From: Glycomyces artemisiae
Lineage (GTDB): Bacteria; Actinomycetota; Actinomycetes; Mycobacteriales; Micromonosporaceae
DNA length: 64,000 bases
NCBI RefSeq assembly: GCF_003002955.1
Contig: NZ_PVTJ01000005.1
Location: 310,001 to 374,000, forward strand
Reading direction: 5' to 3'
In this document: positions 56,534 to 64,000 of the stretch, piece by piece
How the letters are laid out: every line of letters begins with the position of its first letter
How positions within the stretch are numbered: position 1 is the stretch's first letter
The notes under the pieces: generated by a model
Databases searched by the model: none
What the model saw: only the letters and a program-made list of their open reading frames with translations
Told to the model about the DNA's origin: nothing
Position numbers and translations under genes: made by a program

Positions 56534-57586
56534 ATGACAGCCATCGACACTGACGGCTACGACGCCGTCCTGCTCGTCTCCTTCGGCGGACCCGAGGGCC
56601 CCGGCGACGTGCTGCCCTTCCTGCGCAACGTCACCCGCGGCCGCGGCATCCCCGACGAGCGCCTCACCGAGGTCGCCGAGCACTACTACCACTTCGGCGG
56701 CATCTCTCCCATCAACCAGTGGTGCCGCGAGGTCATCGAAGCGCTCCGCCAGGAGTTCCGCAAGAGCGGCATCGACCTGCCGATCTACTGGGGCAACCGC
56801 AACTGGCCGCCCATGCTCGTCGACGCCGTCACCCAGATGACCGGCGACGGGGTCAAGAAGGCCCTCGCCCTGTGCACCAGCGCGTACGGCTCCTACTCCT
56901 CGTGCCGCCAGTACGTCGAGGACATCAACGCCGCCCGCGCCGCCGTCGGCGAGACCGCGCCGCAGATCGACAAGATCCGCCACTTCTTCGACCACCCCGG
57001 CTTCGTCGGCGGCTTCGCCCGCCAGCTCAAGGCCTCCCTCGACCAGATCGAGGACCAGTCGCAGACCCGCGTCGTCTTCACCGCGCACTCCATCCCCGAC
57101 GTCATGGAGGAGTGCTCCGGCCCCGAGGGCGCCCGCTACTCGGACCAGGTCGCCGAGGCCGCCGCGCTCGTCGCCGAGCGCGCCGGATGGACCGGGCCCT
57201 TCGACGTCGTCTGGCAGTCCCGCTCGGGCCCGCCCGCGATGCCGTGGCTCGAACCCGACATCAACGACCACCTGAAGGTCCTCGCCTCCGAAGGCGTCGA
57301 CACCGTCGTCGTCAGCCCCGTCGGGTTCCTCTCGGACCACATCGAGGTCCTGTGGGACCTCGACAACGAGGCCAAGGACACCGCCGCCGACCTGGGCCTG
57401 CGCTACCTGCGGGCCGGGACGCCGACCGTCGACGCCGACCTCGTCGGCATGTTCCGCGACCTCGTCGCCGAACGCGTCCAGGGCGCGCCCCTGCGCCGCC
57501 TCGGCAAGCTCCCCGTCTGGGACCCGACCGTCGAGGGCTGCTGCCCCGCGCGCCGGCCCCCGGCCCCGGAGAAGCGCGGCCGCTAG
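56534..57586 (+). CDS. hemH: Coproporphyrin III ferrochelatase
   Basis: A 350-residue ferrochelatase. SFGGPEGPGDVLPFL, HFGGISPINQWCRE, VFTAHSIPD with the metal-site His, WQSRSGPPAMPWLEPDI and VVSPVGFLSDHIEVLWDLD are typical. Gram-positive actinobacteria insert iron into coproporphyrin III, so the product is coproheme. Cysteines in ALCTSAYGSYSSC and the C-terminal EGCC could bind the [2Fe-2S] cluster known in actinobacterial enzymes (inference). Placement after inhA matches Mycobacterium. Confidence 0.94.
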   Translation: MTAIDTDGYDAVLLVSFGGPEGPGDVLPFLRNVTRGRGIPDERLTEVAEHYYHFGGISPINQWCREVIEALRQEFRKSGIDLPIYWGNRNWPPMLVDAVTQMTGDGVKKALALCTSAYGSYSSCRQYVEDINAARAAVGETAPQIDKIRHFFDHPGFVGGFARQLKASLDQIEDQSQTRVVFTAHSIPDVMEECSGPEGARYSDQVAEAAALVAERAGWTGPFDVVWQSRSGPPAMPWLEPDINDHLKVLASEGVDTVVVSPVGFLSDHIEVLWDLDNEAKDTAADLGLRYLRAGTPTVDADLVGMFRDLVAERVQGAPLRRLGKLPVWDPTVEGCCPARRPPAPEKRGR

Positions 57587-57592
57587 AGACCA

Positions 57593-57650
57593 CGGGCCCG
57601 CGCACGGAGCCGCTTGCACCGCTTTGCGAGCCGCGCCGAGCGCGGGCCCG
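57593..57650 (+). terminator. Terminator-like stem after hemH
   Basis: CGGGCCCGCGC (57593-57603) pairs perfectly with GCGCGGGCCCG (57640-57650) across a 36-base loop that itself contains GCGGCT/AGCCGC pairing. It closes the fabG-inhA-hemH operon before nfeD. Confidence 0.6.
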
Positions 57651-57694
57651 GACCGTAGTCCCCGCAGGTCCTCCGCTCGTGACATGCTTGTGGT

Positions 57695-58174
57695 GTGGAC
57701 GACGTATTCATCTGGATCATCGTCGCCGTTATCCTCGGCGCGGTCGAACTCTTCACCGGCACCCTGGTCCTCGCCATGGTCGCCGTCGGCGCCGTGCTCG
57801 CGGGCATCGGGGCGGCCGTCGGCGCCCCCCTCTGGCTCCAGGCCGTGCTCTTCGGCGTCGGCTCCATCGCCTCGATCTTCGGCCTGCGGCCCTTCCTCAA
57901 GCAGGCGCTCGAATCCGACACGAAGGAGCAGGCGCACCGCCCGTTCGGCACCCGCGCGATCGAAGGCGCCGACGCCCGCGTCATCGAGACCGTCGACCTC
58001 TCCGGCGGCCTCGTCGAGATCGCCGGGGACAACTGGACCGCCTACCCCCTCGAACCCGACCAGCTCCTCGAACCCGGCGACACCGTCACCGTCGTCGAGA
58101 TCAAAGGCGCCACGGTCATCGTCTGGAAGCAGTCGTTACCGATAGGCGGCCGTTCAGTACCCTCGTGCCCATAG
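57695..58174 (+). CDS. NfeD-like membrane protein
   Basis: A 159-residue protein. The first 75 residues hold two to three membrane helices (FIWIIVAVILGAVELFTGTLVLAMVAVGAVLAGIGAAVG and LQAVLFGVGSIASIFGLRPFL). The C-terminal part is a five-strand OB fold (ARVIETVDLSGGLVEIAGDNWTAYP to VEIKGATVIVWK). NfeD proteins pair with SPFH proteins in membrane microdomains; the SPFH gene follows. The start is GTG 57695. Confidence 0.9.
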   Translation: MDDVFIWIIVAVILGAVELFTGTLVLAMVAVGAVLAGIGAAVGAPLWLQAVLFGVGSIASIFGLRPFLKQALESDTKEQAHRPFGTRAIEGADARVIETVDLSGGLVEIAGDNWTAYPLEPDQLLEPGDTVTVVEIKGATVIVWKQSLPIGGRSVPSCP

Positions 58175-58212
58175 CCCGCCCGATCCGCCAGACCACTGGA
58201 GGCTGAGAAACC

Positions 58213-59247
58213 ATGGAACCCGTAGGCATACTGCTCCTGATCGTCGCGATCTTCCTGATCATCGTGCTGTTCCGCTCGATCAAGATCGTGCCCCAGCAGT
58301 GGAACTACATCATCGAGCGCCTGGGCCGCTACCGCCGCACGCTCGAACCCGGGCCGCGCCTCCTCGTCCCCTTCGTGGACTCCGTCCGCGCCAAAGTGGA
58401 CCTCCGCGAGCGCGTCGTCAACTTCCCGCCCCAGCCGGTGATCACCGCCGACAACCTCGGCGTGCAGATCGACACCGTGCTGTACTACATCATCACGCAG
58501 CCCACCGCGGCCGTGTACAACATCGACGACTACCTCGCGGGCGTCGAGCAGCTCACCACCACCACGCTCCGCAACGTCGTCGGCTCCATGGACCTGGAGA
58601 AGACGCTCACCAGCCGCGAGGAGATCAACGCCCGCCTCGCCGCCGAGCTCGACAAGGCCACCGACAAGTGGGGCCTCAAGGTCACCCGCGTCGAGCTGCG
58701 CTCCATCGAGCCGCCGCTGAGCATCCGCGACGCCATGGAGAAGCAGATGCGCGCCGAGCGCGACCGGCGCGCCGCGATCCTCAACGCCGAGGGCACCAAG
58801 CGCTCCTCGATCCTCATGGCCGAAGGCGAGCAGCAGTCCGCCGTCCTCCGCGCCAAGGGCGAGCGCGACGCCGCCGTGCTCCGCGCCGACGGCGAGGCCA
58901 AGGCCATCCAGACGGTCTTCGCGGCCATCCACAACGCCAAGCCCACCGACCGCCTCCTGACCTACCAGTACCTCCAGACGCTGCCCACGATCGCCCAGGG
59001 CACCGCCAACAAGGTCTGGGTCGTCCCCGCCGAGCTCACCAAGGCCCTCGGCGGCATCGGCAACGCGTTCGGCGGCGGCGACAAGTCCGGCCCGAGCGAG
59101 GAGGAAGAGGTCGAGGTCGACACCAGTGCCCTCGAACTCGACGACTCCGCCCTCCAGGCCCTCGAAGCGGCCCAGCAGGCCGCCCGCGAGGTCCAGGACA
59201 TCGGCGAAGGCAAGGAGCCGGGCCAGCTCCCGCCCGCTCCCGCGTAA
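58213..59247 (+). CDS. SPFH / stomatin-like membrane protein
   Basis: A 344-residue protein with one N-terminal membrane helix (ILLLIVAIFLIIVLF), the SPFH domain (IKIVPQQWNYIIERLGRYRRTLEPGPRLLVPFVD to PPLSIRDAMEKQMRAERDRRA), a coiled coil rich in Ala/Glu/Arg, and an acidic tail (EEEEVEVDTSALELDD). Such proteins form large oligomers on the membrane and influence proteolysis and lipid organisation. It is partnered with NfeD and followed by a terminator. Confidence 0.93.
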   Translation: MEPVGILLLIVAIFLIIVLFRSIKIVPQQWNYIIERLGRYRRTLEPGPRLLVPFVDSVRAKVDLRERVVNFPPQPVITADNLGVQIDTVLYYIITQPTAAVYNIDDYLAGVEQLTTTTLRNVVGSMDLEKTLTSREEINARLAAELDKATDKWGLKVTRVELRSIEPPLSIRDAMEKQMRAERDRRAAILNAEGTKRSSILMAEGEQQSAVLRAKGERDAAVLRADGEAKAIQTVFAAIHNAKPTDRLLTYQYLQTLPTIAQGTANKVWVVPAELTKALGGIGNAFGGGDKSGPSEEEEVEVDTSALELDDSALQALEAAQQAAREVQDIGEGKEPGQLPPAPA

Positions 59248-59256
59248 CCGCACGTG

Positions 59257-59292
59257 ACGGCCGGGACCTCCCTCACGGGCGGTCCCGGCCGT
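59257..59292 (+). terminator. Terminator after the SPFH gene
   Basis: ACGGCCGGGACC (59257-59268) pairs perfectly with GGTCCCGGCCGT (59281-59292) around a twelve-base loop; TCCGCTTCC follows. It begins ten bases after the stop codon. Confidence 0.85.
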
Positions 59293-59320
59293 TCCGCTTC
59301 CCATGGGGCAGAATCACCAC

Positions 59321-60127
59321 GTGCCCGCTATCGACATCTCCGACCCCGAAGACGAGCGCCTCGCCGACTACCGGGCCCTCACCGACCTGGCCCTGCGCAC
59401 CCGCTTCGAGCAGCCCCACGGCCTGTTCATCGCCGAAGGCCACCAGGTCATCGGCCGCGCCCTGCGCGCCGGATACCGCATGCGCTCCATGCTCATCGAC
59501 GCCAAGCGCGTCGACCAGCTCTCCCACCTCGCCGAGGACGCCCCCTGCTACGCCGCCGGGCCCGACGTCCTCGAATCGGTGACCGGCTTCCACGTCCACC
59601 GCGGTGCGCTGGCGTCGTTCCACAGGAAGCCGCTGCCCGAGCCGGGGGAGTTGCTGACCTCTGTGAAGCGCCTCGTGGTCCTCGAAGGCATCAACAACCA
59701 CACCAACATCGGCGCGATCTTCAGGGTCGCCGCGGGCCTCGGCTTCGACGGGGTACTCCTCGCCCCCGACTGCGCCGACCCGCTGTACCGGCGGAGCGTG
59801 CGCGTCTCGATGGGGGAGGTGTTCGCGGTCCCGTACGCCTACCTCGACGAATGGCCCAACGGCCTCGCCCAGGTCCGCGAGGCCGGGTTCACGCTCCACG
59901 GCCTGAGCCCCTCGCGCGGCGCGATCGACATCGGCCGGGTCAGCGCCGAGGAACGCGAGCGCCCCGCGCTCCTCTTCGGCGCCGAAGGCCCCGGTCTCAC
60001 CGCGGCCGCGCTCGACGCCTGCGACCGCACCGTCGTCATCCCGATGCACGCGGGCGTCGACTCCCTCAATGTCGCGGCCGCCACGGCCGTGGCCTGCTGG
60101 GAGCTCTCGCAGCCGACCCCGCGCTAG
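59321..60127 (+). CDS. SpoU-family (SPOUT) RNA 2'-O-methyltransferase
   Basis: A 268-residue RNA methyltransferase. An N-terminal substrate-binding domain (FEQPHGLFIAEGHQVIGRAL) precedes the knotted SPOUT domain with motif 1 NNHTNIGAIFR, motif 2 FGAEGPGL and motif 3 IPMHAGVDSLNVAAATAVA. It resembles TsnR/RlmB-like enzymes; the target nucleotide cannot be told from sequence. CAGAAT (59309-59314) ends six bases before GTG 59321, suggesting a leaderless transcript; an ATG at 59303 would add six residues. Confidence 0.92.
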   Translation: MPAIDISDPEDERLADYRALTDLALRTRFEQPHGLFIAEGHQVIGRALRAGYRMRSMLIDAKRVDQLSHLAEDAPCYAAGPDVLESVTGFHVHRGALASFHRKPLPEPGELLTSVKRLVVLEGINNHTNIGAIFRVAAGLGFDGVLLAPDCADPLYRRSVRVSMGEVFAVPYAYLDEWPNGLAQVREAGFTLHGLSPSRGAIDIGRVSAEERERPALLFGAEGPGLTAAALDACDRTVVIPMHAGVDSLNVAAATAVACWELSQPTPR

Positions 60128-60139
60128 CGCGCGCCCGCG

Positions 60140-61237
60140 CTACAGCGAGACCGTGGTGAACTCCGACTCGCAGGGCGGGCCCCACGTGTAGGAGAACTTC
60201 AGCGCGTCGAGCTCCAGGTGCGCGGCGAGCGCGGTGTGCGTGCGCAGCTCCTCCGGGTCGGTCATGACGGGGTGGCGGCACAGGGCCAGCGGCCCGCCGT
60301 CGTGGTCCCGCATGGCCGCGTACAGGTGCTCGGTCGTCACGGGGGACTCCTTGGCCAGCAGGTGCTCCATGCGGTCGCACCGGTGGTACGTGGAGACACG
60401 GCCGGTCTCCAGCCAGCTCTGGTACACCCCGAGGGCCTCGGGGTCGCGGAAGTGGTTGGCGTGCACCAGGGGAGCGGTGCCGTCCTGGTAGATCACGCGC
60501 GACCCGAGCGGCGACGTCTCCACCGTCACCACACCCGACGACGCGCTCCCGATGAAGAAGTTCGCTGAACAAGCGGGCCGTGGAGCAACGGCGTGCCCGA
60601 CAGCCTCAGCGAGCGTGCTCGACTGCAAGATCCGCCACGTCCGGAGGTGGAACGGCACCGAGTCGAGCTTCCAGTCGTCGACGCTCGCCCCGAGTCCGTT
60701 GACGCACAAGCCGATCCCGGCCGAGTTGATCCCGATCTTGGTCCCAGCGACGCCCGCCTCGGTGAACCCGACCACGGTCGTCTCGCCGTGCCGCCACTGG
60801 AGCAGCGCGCCCTCGACCCCGGTGAACCAGTCCCAGTTCTGCCCGATCTGCGTGCCGCCCGCGGCGAAGACCCCGTCCGATCCGCCGAACGACGTGCACT
60901 CCGACCGAATGCTGTCGACCGACGGCCGCCCGAACTCGCTCCAAGCACTGTAAAGAAGCTCATACCGAGCGTTGAGCAGCGCGATGTCGAGGATGTTCTG
61001 CCCGGACCCGTCGGCGATGCCGTCCATGATCGCCCGGTACTGCGAGTCCTCCTTGGTGAAGATCCCGAGGTACCGCTGCGACCGCTCCGCGAGCGAGTCC
61101 TCCGGCAGCCCGGAGGTGAGCATCCGCGACCGGTACACGGCCACGTTCGTCGCGATCTGCTCCCTGAGCTGCTCGCCTTGCTGGACGCCTTGGCGGTAGG
61201 GACTTCCCTGGAGGTGGATGAGGGGCAGTTCAGTCAT
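60140..61237 (-). CDS. C45-family (isopenicillin acyltransferase-like) Ntn hydrolase
   Basis: A 365-residue protein resembling acyl-CoA:6-aminopenicillanic acid acyltransferase (peptidase C45). In that family self-cleavage exposes an N-terminal Cys nucleophile; the expected residue is Cys114 in RSECTSFGG, followed by GQNWDWF. GSPYRQGVQQGEQLREQI at the start and GLCVNGLGAS with SANFFIGSA later also fit. Substrate unknown; an amide hydrolase acting on peptides or acyl amides is likely. ATG 61237 lies seven bases after CACAAT on the minus strand (leaderless); ATG 61246 is an alternative. Confidence 0.88.
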   Translation of the reverse strand: MTELPLIHLQGSPYRQGVQQGEQLREQIATNVAVYRSRMLTSGLPEDSLAERSQRYLGIFTKEDSQYRAIMDGIADGSGQNILDIALLNARYELLYSAWSEFGRPSVDSIRSECTSFGGSDGVFAAGGTQIGQNWDWFTGVEGALLQWRHGETTVVGFTEAGVAGTKIGINSAGIGLCVNGLGASVDDWKLDSVPFHLRTWRILQSSTLAEAVGHAVAPRPACSANFFIGSASSGVVTVETSPLGSRVIYQDGTAPLVHANHFRDPEALGVYQSWLETGRVSTYHRCDRMEHLLAKESPVTTEHLYAAMRDHDGGPLALCRHPVMTDPEELRTHTALAAHLELDALKFSYTWGPPCESEFTTVSL

Positions 61238-61282
61238 GCGAGCCATTGTGACAGAAGCGATATCGCCCCGCCACTGCGAATC

Positions 61283-62296
61283 TCAGCGGCCCATGAGCGA
61301 CTGCTCGACCTGCGAGTAGTGGATGGTCCACCACTTCACGAGCCCGGTCTGGCCGGGCAGCAGGTGGTCGCAGGCGGAGTTGTGGCGCACGTAATGCCAC
61401 TCGATGACCCAGTTGTCGGTCAGCCGGTCCCACCAGAGCTGATGCGTCGCCAACCCGATCTCAGGCTCGCCGACATCAAACACGGACCGGTACCCTCCGG
61501 CGAAGGCCCGGATCCGATCGCAGTCCAGACCCCGCTCATCGCCATAGGTGAAGTAGAACACCGCGGCCCGCGCCATCTCCCGCGCGTACGACGAAACCGT
61601 GAGGCGGTCCCAGTCAAGAATGGCCGAAATCCGATCGTCGGGCCCGTGCAGCACATTATGAGGATGCAGGTCCCCATGCGTGTACCCCGTGTACTGCGGC
61701 GCCAGATCCGGCGGCCGCCGATCCCCGAGCCGCACCAGCAGCCCCCGCTTCAACCGCAGCGTCTGCTCCGCAGTCGCCTCGAACCCGGTCTTGTCCCCGC
61801 GCCCGGCGGCGACCAGCTCCAACAACCGGTCGACCTTCTGCAAAGCAGCCTCGGTCGTAGGCGGATTCTCCATCTTCGGAGCCCGATCGGCAGGAATGGA
61901 AGCATGCAGGGTCCGGTGAAGCCGCCCGATGACGGACCCGAGGTCCCGGCAGGCGTCCCGCGACATCGACAACCCGCTCCGGTGCCGCCCGCCGACCCAA
62001 GGGAAGACGCCGAACTCCTCGCCCTCCAGGAAGATAGTGGTCCGCCCGTCCCTGCTCAGGACAGGCAGCACCACCGGGACACCGTTGCCCCCCAGGGTCT
62101 GCAGCACATGGAACTGGAACTGGAGCTCAGGCCCCGTGACGTCCCTGAACAGCTTCAGCAGGTACGAACCGCTCGACGCGTCCACGCGCCAAGACCGGTT
62201 CATCAACCCGGTCTGCACCCGCTGCATCTGGTAGATCTGCCCCAGATCCCAATGCGCCAGCGCCGCGTCGGGGAGTCTTGGCGCGGTCACGGTCAT
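61283..62296 (-). CDS. APH-family phosphotransferase (homoserine kinase-like)
   Basis: A 337-residue kinase-like protein. The catalytic loop YTHGDLHPHNVL (207-216) and metal-binding DWD (228-230) are intact, and LLKLF with the ATP-site Lys is near residue 48. Overall shape is nearer to homoserine kinase II / ThrB-like or aminoglycoside phosphotransferase relatives than to any specific resistance enzyme. It sits 45 bases upstream of the C45 gene on the same strand, so a small operon is likely. A TACGCT hexamer ends seven bases before ATG 62296, again suggesting a leaderless start. Confidence 0.85.
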   Translation of the reverse strand: MTVTAPRLPDAALAHWDLGQIYQMQRVQTGLMNRSWRVDASSGSYLLKLFRDVTGPELQFQFHVLQTLGGNGVPVVLPVLSRDGRTTIFLEGEEFGVFPWVGGRHRSGLSMSRDACRDLGSVIGRLHRTLHASIPADRAPKMENPPTTEAALQKVDRLLELVAAGRGDKTGFEATAEQTLRLKRGLLVRLGDRRPPDLAPQYTGYTHGDLHPHNVLHGPDDRISAILDWDRLTVSSYAREMARAAVFYFTYGDERGLDCDRIRAFAGGYRSVFDVGEPEIGLATHQLWWDRLTDNWVIEWHYVRHNSACDHLLPGQTGLVKWWTIHYSQVEQSLMGR

Positions 62297-62412
62297 ACCC
62301 CCAAGCGTAGCCGCCGTCCGCCCCTCCCCCCGACCGCGAACCCCCCTTGCGCAACCCTCAAATCCGTCGTGTAAAGTTTCGTCTCGTGCCGGGGCAAGCC
62401 AAAAGGCCCAAC

Positions 62413-62441
62413 TGGCAGCCAAAACAAACTCCATATACACT
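62413..62441 (+). promoter_or_regulatory. tRNA-Leu promoter
   Basis: TGGCAG (62413-62418), 17 bases and TACACT (62436-62441) precede the tRNA by twelve bases. The spacer is AT-rich. No other gene uses this direction here. Confidence 0.65.
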
Positions 62442-62453
62442 CTCAGTGTGCAC

Positions 62454-62538
62454 GCGCGGGTGGCGGAATGGCAGACGCGCTAGCTTGAGGTGCTAGTGTC
62501 CTTTAACGGACGTGGGGGTTCAAGTCCCCCCTCGCGCA
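62454..62538 (+). tRNA. tRNA-Leu (anticodon GAG)
   Basis: An 85-base class II tRNA. Acceptor arms GCGCGGG (62454-62460) and CTCGCGC (62531-62537) pair, with one G-T pair, and A follows as discriminator. The anticodon stem CTAGC/GCTAG holds the loop TTGAGGT, so the anticodon is GAG. The long variable arm (TGTCCTTTAACGGACG) and the T-loop GTTCAAG are present. CCA is not encoded. It reads CUC/CUU leucine codons. Confidence 0.95.
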
Positions 62539-62544
62539 CACTAC

Positions 62545-62571
62545 AAAGGCCCTGGTGACAGGGCCTTTTTT
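62545..62571 (+). terminator. Rho-independent terminator of tRNA-Leu
   Basis: AAAGGCCCTG (62545-62554) and CAGGGCCTTT (62559-62568) pair around GTGA, followed by a T-run to 62571. This is the most classical terminator in the window. Confidence 0.92.
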
Positions 62572-62989
62572 GCTGTCCTTACAAGGATGACGTCCGCATT
62601 CGATCGGACCTGACCGAGTCCTCGGGCAGCCAAGAAGCCAGCCATTGGACTCGGCGGGCTCGGATACGCAGAATGACGAGGGGCCGACCTCCTCGCCGCA
62701 AGGATCGTGCCATGCGGAGCCTGACCTGGTAGCAGGCCGGCCTGCGGCGAGCCGGTTTCGTGCGGATGAGGGTGCCGTAGAAGCTTCGGTCGGAGCTCTT
62801 CGCGCGGCGCAGTCGGGCCCGGAGTCTTGCGCCCGGGCCGATTGCAAGTGAAGGGGGCCAAGTCGTGTCTAGATATAGACAGTTATCGATAACTAGGCTA
62901 CCCTTGATCTTCAAGGGCCTCTCATGAGACTTTCGTTCGCGAGGACGCGGTTTCACCCACCCCATCGTCAAACCGAAAGGCGTTCCATC
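62572..62989. other. 418-base gap after tRNA-Leu with a 14-bp palindrome
   Basis: No gene here is convincing; open frames on the minus strand lack family features. GC content drops near 62865-62905. AGTTATCGATAACT (62881-62894) is a perfect palindrome, 95 bases before the esterase start, and a likely repressor operator for it. I saw no repeat of the tRNA 3' end and no integrase, so there is no sign of an inserted element at this tRNA. Confidence 0.6.
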
Positions 62990-64000
62990 ATGAAGCCCTT
63001 GCGAACAGGTGCGCGCCTCGCGCTTGTCGCGGCGTCCCTGGCTGCGGTGACCCTCACGGGGGCACTCGTCGCGGTCGCCGAGCCCTCAGCCTCCCCGGTA
63101 CAGGCCGAAGCGACCGCCGGATGCGGCCGGACCCCCACCCTGACCAGCGGTACCCACACCATCCAGAGCGGCGGCAAGAGCCGCAGCTTCATCCTCGACA
63201 TCCCCACCGACTACGACAGCGACCGCCCCTACAGGCTCGTCTTCGGCTTCCACTGGTGGGGCGGCACCGCCCAGAACGTGGCGACCGGGAACAGCGTGCA
63301 GGCCGGCACCTATGCCTACTACGGACTGAAGCGGCTCTCCGGCGGGTCCACGATCTTCGTCGCCCCGCAGGGATTGGACAACGCCTGGGCGAACAGCGGC
63401 GGCGAGGACGTCGCGTTCACCGACGATATGATCGCGCTCCTCGAAGGCGATCTGTGCATCGACACCCAGCAGCTGTTCTCCGTCGGATTCAGCTACGGCG
63501 GAGCCATGAGCTACTCGCTCGCGTGCTCCCGTCCCGACGTGTTCCGCGCCATCGCTCCTTACGGCTCGCCCGGGTGGGTCAGCGGATGCGACGGCGGCAA
63601 CGAGCCTGTCGCGGTCTTCGCGGCGCATGGCACCACCGACAACTTCAGCGACGGCACCGCCCAGCGCAACCGCTTCGTCGGCAACAACGGCTGCACCCCG
63701 CAGACCACGCCGACACCGCCGCGGGGCAGTCTGACGCACATCACGACCGAGTTCACCGGGTGCTCGCCGGACCACCCGGTCGTGTGGGCCTCGTTCGACG
63801 GAGGGCACATGCAGGCACCACGGGACGGGGCCTCGGGCGACGGCGCCGACTCGTGGATCCCCACAGCGACCTGGGAGTTCTTCAGCCGGTTCCAATCGGA
63901 CCCGCCCGGCGAGACGACGCCTCCCGACGAGACGACGTCCCCCGACGACACGACGACCCCGCCGCCGACCGAGTCCGGCTGCTCGGCCGAGATCGACGTG
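62990..64000 (+). CDS. Secreted polyhydroxybutyrate depolymerase/feruloyl-esterase-like protein (3' end outside window)
   Basis: The frame runs open to the window edge (337 residues seen). A Sec signal peptide (residues 1 to about 43, hydrophobic core ALVAASLAAVTLTGALVAV) precedes an alpha/beta hydrolase of the LpqC/FaeC esterase group. Ser168 in GFSYGG (166-171), Asp217 in HGTTD and His273 in GGHMQ form the triad; cysteines at 45, 156, 179, 200, 235 and 258 suggest disulfides. A Thr/Pro/Asp linker (310-328) leads into GCSAEIDV, the first strand of a probable CBM2 cut by the edge. It likely removes acyl groups from plant polysaccharide. GAAAGG precedes the ATG. Confidence 0.9.
   Translation, partial: MKPLRTGARLALVAASLAAVTLTGALVAVAEPSASPVQAEATAGCGRTPTLTSGTHTIQSGGKSRSFILDIPTDYDSDRPYRLVFGFHWWGGTAQNVATGNSVQAGTYAYYGLKRLSGGSTIFVAPQGLDNAWANSGGEDVAFTDDMIALLEGDLCIDTQQLFSVGFSYGGAMSYSLACSRPDVFRAIAPYGSPGWVSGCDGGNEPVAVFAAHGTTDNFSDGTAQRNRFVGNNGCTPQTTPTPPRGSLTHITTEFTGCSPDHPVVWASFDGGHMQAPRDGASGDGADSWIPTATWEFFSRFQSDPPGETTPPDETTSPDDTTTPPPTESGCSAEIDV

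Noticed and set aside
62454-62989. Integrated element at tRNA-Leu
   Set aside because: I found no repeat of the tRNA 3' end, no integrase and no direct repeats; the minus-strand frame 62579-62971 lacks recombinase motifs.

Overview
The window is about 64 kb of very GC-rich DNA from a chromosomal core region of an actinomycete. Three things point there: the gene set (BldD, MihF-type integration host factor, an InhA-type enoyl-ACP reductase, a PriA without helicase motifs), many GTG/TTG starts with several leaderless-looking promoters, and a gene order that follows the conserved aro-efp-nusB-bldD / pyr / mihF-gmk-rpoZ-coaBC-metK-priA / def-fmt-rsmB-rpe / rib / hisEG and moxR-fabG-inhA-hemH blocks known from Streptomyces and Mycobacterium. 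The fused aroK-aroB, secreted cellulases and general style would fit a Glycomyces/Stackebrandtia-like organism, but that genus guess is inference.

Layout: 1-3.9 kb, end of the shikimate cluster (aroC, fused aroKB, aroQ), then efp and nusB, closed by three tandem 72-bp terminator repeats. 4.1-4.6 kb, bldD on the minus strand. 4.9-14.2 kb, the pyrimidine operon pyrR-pyrB-pyrC-carA-carB-pyrD-pyrF, with a PyrR-type RNA hairpin directly before the pyrR ribosome-binding site. 14.3-20.1 kb, mihF, gmk, rpoZ, coaBC, metK, priA.

20.1-32.7 kb is an accessory block lying between priA and def, which are close neighbours in related genomes. It holds a MerR/MFS efflux pair, a large HTH-NB-ARC-TPR regulator, a WXG-like hypothetical, two small proteins (DUF1801 and PhnB-like), a NarL-type two-component system, and a GntR(YtrA)-ABC operon with three related membrane subunits. 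32.9-41.6 kb returns to core genes: def-fmt-rsmB, a GH6 cellulase under a CebR-like palindrome, rpe, a REC-GGDEF-like protein with altered catalytic residues, and an FMN-riboswitch-controlled ribE-ribBA-ribH operon.

41.6-47.5 kb is a second accessory block: GT39-like glycosyltransferase, NAD(P)-binding SDR with divergent TetR regulator, a GH2 glycosidase with a frameshift, and a GH12 endoglucanase. 47.7-60.1 kb is again mostly core: hisE-hisG, two bacterial PH-domain membrane proteins, moxR-DUF58-VWA, fabG-inhA-hemH, NfeD-SPFH and a SpoU methyltransferase. The right end carries a C45-type hydrolase, an APH-family kinase, tRNA-Leu(GAG), and the start of a secreted esterase cut by the window edge.

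The theme of the core is nucleotide, cofactor, aromatic amino acid, fatty acid and heme synthesis. The accessory blocks add efflux, signalling and plant polysaccharide breakdown (GH6, GH12, GH2, feruloyl/acetyl-esterase-like). I see no CRISPR array, insertion sequence, integrase or prophage. The most notable items are regulatory RNA elements (PyrR hairpin, FMN riboswitch, tandem terminators, two strong unassigned hairpins before moxR) and several proteins with altered key residues.
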